NCBI GenBank assembly: GCA_030595925.1
Contig: JAUVLC010000046.1
Location: 1 to 19,184 of the forward strand
Length of the DNA: 19,184 nt
DNA from: Clostridia bacterium
GTDB taxonomy: Bacteria > CBDUZB01 > JAGLHV01
Direction of reading: 5' to 3'
Shown: positions 14,012 through 19,184 of the stretch, piece by piece
Layout of the letters: each line of letters opens with the position of its first letter
Numbering within the stretch: position 1 is the first letter of the stretch
Made by a program: the position numbers and the translations under genes
The notes under the pieces: generated by a model
Seen by the model: only the letters and a program-made list of their open reading frames with translations
What the model was told of the DNA's origin: nothing
The model's database searches: none

Positions 14012-14308
14012 TCTTTACTCTTTACTCTTTACTCTTTACTCTTTATTCTTTTGCTCTAAGCTCTAAGCTCTAAGCTCTTTGCTCTATGCTCTTAGTTTAG
14101 TATTCTTTACTCTTTGTTCTTTGCTCTTTGTTTTTTGTTTTTTACTCTATGCTCCAAGCTCTATGCTCTTAGCTTAGTATTCTTTATTCTTTTGCTCTAA
14201 GCTCTAAGCTCTTTGCTCTAAGCTCTTTGCTCTTAGCTCTTAGCTCTTTGCTCTTTGCTCTTTGCTCTACGCTTTACGCTCTATGCTCTATGCTCTTAGC
14301 TCTCAGCA
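14012..14308. repeat. Long 7-bp array in reversed orientation (GCTCTAA / TTTACTC)
   Basis: About forty 7-bp units read GCTCTAA, GCTCTTT, GCTCTAT and GCTCTTA on the plus strand, the reverse of the other family-B arrays. They are mixed with TTTACTC units at the left end and a TATTCTTT-containing period that itself repeats (near 14103 and 14181). The array extends into the 3' end of the kinase gene and gives its stop codon. No other feature is seen in this ~300-bp gap. Confidence 0.92.
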
Positions 14309-15564
14309 GCTCCTAAAGTAAATATAAAACGACTTCCTTTATTTAATTCACTCTCTACCCAAATTTTTCCTCCCTGTAATTCTATCAATTGTTTGGTAAT
14401 AGCCAAACCTAAACCGGTTCCTTTTATTCCCGGAATATTCCCAGCTCCAATTTGATAAAATTTATCAAAAATCTTATCTATATGTTCAGAAGGAATCCCT
14501 GCACCTGTATCTGAAACTGTAATTTGAATGCAATTATCTTTAGATTCTGCTTCTATTTTTACTTCACCCTGAAAAGTAAATTTAATAGCATTATTAATCA
14601 GGTTAAGAAGAATTTGTTTTACTCTGTCTTTATCGGCTTTTACTTTAGGTAATTTTTCAGGTAAAAAATATCGGATACCAATCCTTTTATTTTCAGCCAT
14701 ATTTCGCAAATTATCAATACAGAGCTCAATTATTTCTTTTAAAGAAAAAACACCTATCTGTATATCGATTTTACCTGCCTCAATTTTAGAGATATCGAGG
14801 ATGTCATTAATCAGGTATTCCAAATCATTATAATTACGCTGAATTTTTTGAAGATACCTCTGCTGTTTATCGTTAAACTCTCCGGTGAGTCCATCGAGCA
14901 TATTGTCAACAGCACCCTTAATTGCAGTGAGCGGTGTCCGTAATTCATGAGAGACATTAGAAACAAATTCCGATTTCATTTTATCTATTTCTTCCATTGT
15001 TTTTTGTAAAGTTAAAAAGATAAACGCAATAATTAAAATCAAAATGATAATAATTGTAAGCGTAATATATATATATCGTGTCCTTAAATTTAAATCATGT
15101 AAAGAAAATCCCATATAGAGAACAGCTCTCTTATCAAACACCTCACTCAATCGAATTACAGGAACAGCAATATCTAAAATATTCTCTTTTCTCCGGTGAT
15201 CAAAATATTTTCTTGTAACAACATTTAAAGTTTTACTTTCTTTAATATCAAGAAGGGTAGAAATTTTCTTTCCCACTAAACTTTTATCGGTATGTATATA
15301 ATATTCATCTCCTATACCTATAGCTGCATAAGAAATACTTCTCTCCTGGACAATTTCATTGAGCACATCAATGATAAAATCAAATCTTCGTTGTAAAGCT
15401 GCATTATTACATGTTCTGGCTAAATGTTTCGTTCTGGCTTTAAAATCTTCTATTAAATTTTCTTGAAAAGACTTTACCGAAAAAATCATCGCTATTATTG
15501 CTGCTAAGATAAAAATAGTTAAAAACCCTAACCATATTTTAGTTTTTTTCCTTATTTTTTTCAT
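14296..15564 (-). CDS. Membrane-bound sensor histidine kinase
   Basis: The 422-residue protein has one membrane segment at about 10-30, a periplasmic domain of about 130 residues, and a second, very hydrophobic segment (about 165-187, IYITLTIIIILILIIAF). Then come HisKA (H-box VSHELRTPLTAIKG) and HATPase_c, with N-box NLINNAIKFT, G1 DTGAGIP, F-box FDKFYQ and G2 GTGLGLAI. It lacks a HAMP domain of normal length and has no receiver. Its ATG lies 2 nt after the stop of the PhnD-like gene with GGAGTG inside that gene, so the two are co-translated. I infer that the binding protein presents a ligand to the kinase, which then phosphorylates the NtrC-type regulator downstream. The last two residues and stop come from the repeat array. 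Confidence 0.93.
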   Translation of the reverse strand: MKKIRKKTKIWLGFLTIFILAAIIAMIFSVKSFQENLIEDFKARTKHLARTCNNAALQRRFDFIIDVLNEIVQERSISYAAIGIGDEYYIHTDKSLVGKKISTLLDIKESKTLNVVTRKYFDHRRKENILDIAVPVIRLSEVFDKRAVLYMGFSLHDLNLRTRYIYITLTIIIILILIIAFIFLTLQKTMEEIDKMKSEFVSNVSHELRTPLTAIKGAVDNMLDGLTGEFNDKQQRYLQKIQRNYNDLEYLINDILDISKIEAGKIDIQIGVFSLKEIIELCIDNLRNMAENKRIGIRYFLPEKLPKVKADKDRVKQILLNLINNAIKFTFQGEVKIEAESKDNCIQITVSDTGAGIPSEHIDKIFDKFYQIGAGNIPGIKGTGLGLAITKQLIELQGGKIWVESELNKGSRFIFTLGAAES

Positions 15565-15566
15565 TT

Positions 15567-16451
15567 TTAATACTTCACTCCAATTTTATCATAAACCTTT
15601 CGGATAGATTCATAATCACTATCTGTGGCTTTGATAAACCTTTCAATTTTGAAAAATAAAAGAATTGCTTCTCCTTCTGTTATTTCATGAGCACGGAGAA
15701 TTTCTTCCGTCACTTTTTGGGTTAATTCCTGATTAAAATCTTTTCGGAAAAAAATCGGGGTAAAAACATAAAAATCAGAATAGGCTATAGGTATTAATTT
15801 ATCCACAATTCCAGGATTTAGTTCGGCCATTATTTCCCACTGAGCAAGAGAGAGACAAACAGCATCTGCTTCTCCAAAATATACTGCTAATATCTCATTC
15901 CGGCCACCATCAACTTTTACCAGTTTGCCAAAGAAATTATCAAAGGGAATATTTTTGCTCACCAAAAATTTATTTTGAAAATCTATAAGGTCATTTTCTT
16001 CTACATAAGCAAACCTTTTTCCTTTCAAATTTATAATCTGCCTGATTTTACTATCTTTTCGAACACATATTACAGCTTTGTCACCTTTTTTACCTGCCCT
16101 TGAAGGTCTTGCTTTAGGTACCACATTATGTAAACGATGAAGACTAATATATTCTTTTAATCCCATCAGTCCAAAATCAACGGTTCTTTCTTCTATTCTC
16201 TGACATATAGTATTAAAATCGGCAAGAATTTCCACTTTTATACAAATTTCTAAGCGTTGAGTCAAATACTCAGCAAAACGTTCAATCAATTGAAGAGCAT
16301 CTGTAGGATTGGAATAATAGGAAAGATTATTTGCAGTAGTTGCCATAACAATTTCTTGAGGCATAGAACAAAGATTATCCCCAAAGAGTATCTCTACCCC
16401 GAAAATGCTTATAAAAAAAATAAATGCAAAATTGAAAGAAACAATTTTCAT
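15567..16451 (-). CDS. PhnD-like periplasmic substrate-binding protein, likely kinase sensor partner
   Basis: After a signal peptide (about 1-24) the 294-residue protein matches the PhnD/phosphonate-type periplasmic binding family. It has the early SNPTDALQLIERFAEYLTQR helix, VDFGLMGLKEYISLHR, VICVRKDSKIRQIINLKGKR with FAYVEEND, and the distal GEADAVCLSLAQWEIMAELN. No permease or ATPase gene is nearby. Instead it is directly followed by a histidine kinase, a layout known for sensory rather than transport binding proteins. Substrate cannot be deduced: PhnD-like folds bind phosphite, phosphonates or other anions. An AAGG lies before the ATG; the upstream gap carries an interspersed repeat and family-B units with no obvious promoter. 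Confidence 0.85.
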   Translation of the reverse strand: MKIVSFNFAFIFFISIFGVEILFGDNLCSMPQEIVMATTANNLSYYSNPTDALQLIERFAEYLTQRLEICIKVEILADFNTICQRIEERTVDFGLMGLKEYISLHRLHNVVPKARPSRAGKKGDKAVICVRKDSKIRQIINLKGKRFAYVEENDLIDFQNKFLVSKNIPFDNFFGKLVKVDGGRNEILAVYFGEADAVCLSLAQWEIMAELNPGIVDKLIPIAYSDFYVFTPIFFRKDFNQELTQKVTEEILRAHEITEGEAILLFFKIERFIKATDSDYESIRKVYDKIGVKY

Positions 16452-16461
16452 ATTTTTACCT

Positions 16462-16527
16462 TAGGGTCTGCTGAAAAAAACCAGCAGTCCCTGATTTCAC
16501 AGATTAGAAACCAGATTACACAGATTA
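16462..16527. repeat. Second copy of the CTGCTG-hairpin interspersed repeat
   Basis: This matches 11837-11900 in the same orientation: CTGCTGAAAAAAACCAGCAG hairpin, CCTGATTTCACAGATTAGA and GATTACACAGATTA. It lies just upstream of the PhnD-like gene's ribosome site. Confidence 0.85.
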
Positions 16528-16539
16528 AATAAATAATTA

Positions 16540-16580
16540 GCAAAGAGCTAAGAGCTTAGAGCTTAAAGCTAAGAACATAG
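16540..16580. repeat. Short family-B 7-bp array
   Basis: Six or so units (AAGAGCT, AAGAGCT, TAGAGCT, TAAAGCT, AAGAACA, TAGAAGA) decay to the right. The rest of the 16452-16713 gap holds short repeat-like fragments and no gene. Confidence 0.75.
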
Positions 16581-16676
16581 AAGAAAATGCAGAATACAAG
16601 ATGCAATGATTCACGATACAAAATTACAGATTACCATGTGTGTTTATCCTCTCCCTTTTGAAAAAGGAGTAATATC

Positions 16677-17110
16677 TCCCCCTTTGAAAAAGGGGGCTAG
16701 GGGGATTTTTAGTTCATAATCTTTCTTTTACTGCCTGATAAATCACTTCCATAACAGAATCCAGTTCTTGCAAAACTTGTAAATTGTTAAAACGCAATAT
16801 ATATAATCCCTCGTTTTTCAAATATATATCTCGTTGTGCATCTTTTTGTTCCTGATATGTTTCCTTATGTTGCGACCCGTCCACTTCTACTACAATCCTG
16901 GGATGCATAAAAATCTACAATATAGCCCCCAATGGGCTTCTGCCGATAAAATTGAACATTCAAAATTTGTTTTCCCCGTAACCGTGTCCATAAGGCCCTC
17001 TCACTATTTATCATTTCCCTGCGTAATTGACGAGCATTGTGTTTTAGACTCACGTTGTATTTTAACACCCTAAACAAATCCCCCTAACCCCCTTTTCAAA
17101 GGGGGAAATT
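16677..17110. mobile_element. DUF559 gene bounded by ~34-bp inverted repeats (putative mobile unit)
   Basis: The left end reads TCCCCCTTTGAAAAAGGGGG then CTAGGGGGATTT. The right end, at 17076-17110, is its near-perfect reverse complement (AAATCCCCCTAACCCCC then TTTTCAAAGGGGGA). Each end is itself hairpin-forming. The only gene inside is the DUF559 frame, filling almost the whole space, and the right repeat supplies a purine-rich GGGGG before its start. This layout suggests a small unit moved or copied as one, though no transposase is present and no target duplication was found. Confidence 0.6.
16714..17068 (-). pseudogene. DUF559 (Vsr-like endonuclease fold) protein, frameshifted
   Basis: The first part, from GTG at 17068 (a TTG is possible at 17077), reads MLKYNVSLKHNARQLRREM, ALWTRLRGKQILNVQFYRQK and PIGGYIVDFYA. 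The second part, in another frame from about 16908, reads HPRIVVEVDGSQHKETYQEQ and ends VIYQAVKERL. Joined, they form a typical ~115-residue DUF559 protein, which has the restriction-endonuclease-like fold of very-short-patch-repair nucleases with D...E.D catalytic positions (DFY, VEVDG). The break lies in GATTTTTATGCATCCC, between the two catalytic strands, so one base was gained or two were lost. Unless the read is wrong, the gene is dead. It is enclosed by inverted repeats. Confidence 0.82.
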
Positions 17111-17150
17111 ATTTACCATTTCTTTCCTCCATTATTTGACACTACCTTAA

Positions 17151-18671
17151 TCATTTCCCTACAAGTTTTCTTAATTTTGCAAGAAGGATATTATAATTAT
17201 AGAGGGATTGATAGTATCCCCTCTTCGTAGTTGCTTCTAAAATCTGTGCATCTATTATTTCATCGGTATCGATTAATTCTACTTCGTAACTTTTCCGGGC
17301 TAATATTCTCCTTTCCTCTGCTTCTTTTACTGTTTCTTCTAATAAGTTTATTTGTTGAAAATAAGTATCAAGATTTATTGATACTTCCTTGACCTGAGAA
17401 GTGATACCTTCTTCCAATAAAATTTTTTCTGATTGTATTTTGGCTAAAGATTCTTTAGCGTTTTTTATTTTAGCAGAACTTTTAAACCCCTCAAAAAAAG
17501 GCATTGAAGCCGCAAAACCAATCATCCATTGCCTTTCAGGAGGATTTAAGAAATCTTCATTGTCGCTAATATAAGTATAATCACCGAGCAAACTAAAAAC
17601 AGGATATCCGGAATGTTCTGCTATAGACAATTCCATTTCCGTAGCTTTTAAAGCCTTCCTAATCTGTTCACAATGAGGATTATTTCCAACAGCCATTTTA
17701 ATATGATTTTCAACATTAATATCCTGCGGAACATAAGGTAAATGTTTATCAAGAATTTCCATCGGAGTATTCCAGGCTAACCCCAATTGATTTTTGAGGA
17801 TAGTTTTAGTCAAATTGTAAGAACCCTTGATTTCCAATAACTGACGAGTAATTTCGGCGAGATAGACCTTTACTGTAAGATAATCTAATTTAGTTACCTT
17901 TCCAGAGCCTTTTTTATATAATCTCTCAGTAAGGTCCCTAAGTACTTCAAAGCGAATTTTTGTCTTTTCACCCAACTCAATTAATTCTTTTCCTAATACT
18001 ATACCATAATAAGCATTAGTCACGCCATAGACAATTTCCTGTGCTGTCTGTTTTTCTTTACTTTTGGCAATATCAAAATTTAGTTTAGCCTGTTTGTGTC
18101 CACCCCTAATTTTCCCCCAGGTAAATACCGGCTGTTTTAATTCCACTTTAGCAATAAAATTACGATCACCCAACAAACCTGATTCAAAATAATCAGGAAC
18201 TGAGTTAAAAGCCAAATATTTGTATGTATCCCATAATTCATTATAAAGAGGATTACCAATTATATCATCCGGATCCGTTCCGGAAGGAATCCCATAACCT
18301 ACAAGTTTACCCGCATTTACATCTTCCTGTAATTGAAAATATGCTCCAGATTCAGATATAGCCTCTTTAAGAGCTAACGGAACTGAAGATTTACCTGTTC
18401 TATCATCATTGAGAAAACTGTAAGCTCCCTGAAGAGACAATTGTGGCCAATAATAAGATTTAGCTTCTTCTATCCTGCTCCTTGCAATTCCCACTTCATA
18501 ACCGGCTTTCTTCATTCCCTGATAGTTTTTCAAAGCAATATTAATACAACTGTTTAAATCTAACTTCAAAATTTTACTTTTTTCCTCTGCCGACACTACC
18601 GACTGACTAAAACACTGCAGAATACAAACGGAAATAATTCCTACCAGGCACTTTTGTTTTAATACTACCAT
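17151..18671 (-). CDS. TolC-family outer-membrane efflux protein
   Basis: I start at the ATG giving MVVLKQKCLVGIISVCILQC because AGGAGG stands just before it; the frame is open 11 codons further but without a site. After a signal peptide ending near VVSAEE, the 506-residue protein shows the two-fold TolC pattern. It has LDLNSCINIALKNYQGMKKA, QLSLQGAYSF, VELKQPVFTWGKIRGG and a long coiled helix, then repeats with NPHCEQIRKALKATEMELSI, PVFSLLGDYTYISD, ASMPFFEGFKSSAKIKNAKE and a C-terminal helix ending YNILLAKLRKLVGK. Trimers form the outer-membrane channel of tripartite pumps or type I exporters. Inner-membrane and adaptor partners are not in the window and would be expected downstream on the minus strand; instead the DUF559 unit follows, so the gene may stand alone. 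Confidence 0.92.
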   Translation of the reverse strand: MVVLKQKCLVGIISVCILQCFSQSVVSAEEKSKILKLDLNSCINIALKNYQGMKKAGYEVGIARSRIEEAKSYYWPQLSLQGAYSFLNDDRTGKSSVPLALKEAISESGAYFQLQEDVNAGKLVGYGIPSGTDPDDIIGNPLYNELWDTYKYLAFNSVPDYFESGLLGDRNFIAKVELKQPVFTWGKIRGGHKQAKLNFDIAKSKEKQTAQEIVYGVTNAYYGIVLGKELIELGEKTKIRFEVLRDLTERLYKKGSGKVTKLDYLTVKVYLAEITRQLLEIKGSYNLTKTILKNQLGLAWNTPMEILDKHLPYVPQDINVENHIKMAVGNNPHCEQIRKALKATEMELSIAEHSGYPVFSLLGDYTYISDNEDFLNPPERQWMIGFAASMPFFEGFKSSAKIKNAKESLAKIQSEKILLEEGITSQVKEVSINLDTYFQQINLLEETVKEAEERRILARKSYEVELIDTDEIIDAQILEATTKRGYYQSLYNYNILLAKLRKLVGK

Positions 18672-18720
18672 AAAACCTCCTTTTTTTTTATTTAGTAATG
18701 TCAAAAATGTTTTATTTTTT

Positions 18721-18796
18721 GGTAGTCGCAGGCTTTAGCCTGCGTTTTTTTTAATAATTTCTCCGTCGAGAACGCAGGCTAAAGCCTGCGACTACC
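18721..18796. repeat. Perfect 24-bp inverted repeat (GGTAGTCGCAGG... type)
   Basis: Arms 18721-18744 and 18773-18796 are exact reverse complements around a 28-bp AT-rich loop. Each arm contains a smaller near-palindrome, CGCAGGCTTTAGCCTGCG. GC content is far above the surroundings. It is upstream of the TolC-like gene. It resembles a MITE or a transposon-end relic, and it could also stop transcription arriving from upstream. Confidence 0.85.
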
Positions 18797-18829
18797 GCTT
18801 CAAAACAATCTGAAATCTGTAATTTTTTT

Positions 18830-19041
18830 ATCATGAATCATGAATCATGTATCTTGTATCCTGTATTCTGCATCCTGTTTGTAGTTTCACCCTCACCTTA
18901 TTCCTCTCCCCTCAAGGGAGAGGACAAACATTGTAATCTGTAATTTTTTTATCGTGAATCCTGTATCGTGAATCGTGAATCCTGTATTCTGCATCCTGTT
19001 TGTAATCTCACCCTCACCTTAGTCCTCTCCCCTCAAGGGAG
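18830..19041. repeat. Two rounds of family-A array plus family-D element
   Basis: Family-A units (ATCATGA, ATCTTGT, ATCCTGT) precede a family-D element at 18885-18926. The same sequence, including CTGTATTCTGCATCCTGTTT and the TGTAATTTTTTTATCGTGAA linker, is then repeated, with a truncated family-D element at 19006-19041. So a ~120-bp compound unit is tandemly duplicated. The gap 18672-19041 holds only this and the 24-bp inverted repeat. Confidence 0.88.
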
Positions 19042-19184
19042 CGATCGATACGCCTTCCGTCAGAAGCGCCATCATATAGGGCTCGTCGCCGGCCTCGCGC
19101 CACTCGACCAGGGGTCCCTTGCCCCGGGAGACCACGACGGTGCCTCTGGAGCTGCGGCCGTACCCGCGGCTCACGATGGCGATC
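19041..19184. other. Abrupt base-composition junction
   Basis: At 19041/19042 a family-D element breaks off in CTCAAGGGAG, where other copies continue AGGA, and the sequence changes from AT-rich to very GC-rich within a few bases. No insertion-sequence end or attachment motif marks the boundary. A chimeric contig end is the simplest reading. Confidence 0.75.
19042..19183 (-). CDS. lpxK: Internal fragment of tetraacyldisaccharide 4'-kinase (LpxK), probably foreign to this contig
   Basis: The last ~142 bases read on the minus strand as IAIVSRGYGRSSRGTVVVSR followed by GKGPLVEWREAGDEPYMMAL and LTEGVSI. The SRGYGR and AGDEP motifs with their spacing are those of LpxK, the lipid A 4'-kinase. Neither end of the gene is present: it runs off the window at its 5' side and stops abruptly at the truncated family-D repeat at its 3' side. 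GC content is very high, with G/C at most third positions, unlike every other gene here. This strongly suggests DNA from another organism joined by misassembly or library chimerism. Confidence 0.7.

Noticed and set aside
19042-19183. A lipid A biosynthesis operon of this organism
   Set aside because: Only an internal fragment of one gene is present, with foreign composition and a junction inside a repeat.

Overview
The window looks like one AT-rich contig from an uncultured Gram-negative bacterium. The evidence is a TolC-type outer-membrane channel, a PorV-like barrel protein, a lipoprotein and many signal peptides. Phylum cannot be fixed from sequence alone. The PorV-like protein, the FlgD/Por-type C-terminal domain and the intergenic spaces packed with 7-bp repeats would suit a poorly described candidate lineage. 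Every supported gene lies on the minus strand, so transcription runs from high to low coordinates. The window begins inside a tandem array and ends in about 140 bp of GC-rich DNA encoding part of LpxK. That tail does not match the rest and is probably a misjoin.

Region 1 (163-3568) is one edge of a contractile injection system (eCIS, phage-tail-like) locus. In transcription order it has a DUF4255/Pvc16-type cap protein, a tail sheath, a gp19-type tube protein, a tail-assembly protein with a CxxC motif, and a DUF6760 segment. DUF6760 has no clear start codon and sits in the -1 frame behind a run of eight G, which suggests a programmed frameshift like phage lambda G/GT. The baseplate, spike and ATPase genes would lie beyond position 1.

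Region 2 (3796-8927) encodes three exported proteins. Two carry a distinctive ~47-residue repeat, predicted to be a beta-propeller with 6 or 7 copies. The third is a PorV/UPF0164-like outer-membrane barrel. One propeller protein and the barrel share a C-terminal domain. The other propeller protein ends in a carboxypeptidase-regulatory-like domain and a FlgD/Por-type C-terminal domain, consistent with surface display.

Region 3 (9082-16451) is a signalling locus. A PhnD-like periplasmic binding protein is followed after 2 nt by a membrane histidine kinase, then a four-helix-bundle protein, then an NtrC-type sigma54 activator. Downstream are two copies of a ~250-bp non-coding block. Each has a sigma54 -24/-12 promoter and two upstream dyads (TGCAATA-N4-TAYTGCA-like) with the same spacing in both copies. 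One copy precedes a lipoprotein with three PPC-like domains. The other precedes a stand-alone receiver whose phospho-acceptor Asp is Glu. A truncated duplicate of the activator's DNA-binding domain sits beside the second copy. I infer a self-contained regulon.

Region 4 (16462-19041) holds a broken DUF559 nuclease-like gene between long inverted repeats, a TolC-family gene and several interspersed repeats.

Almost every gap between genes is filled by degenerate 7-mer arrays (family A around ATCCTGT, family B around AGAGCTA) and other dispersed repeats. Several genes take their stop codon from these arrays.
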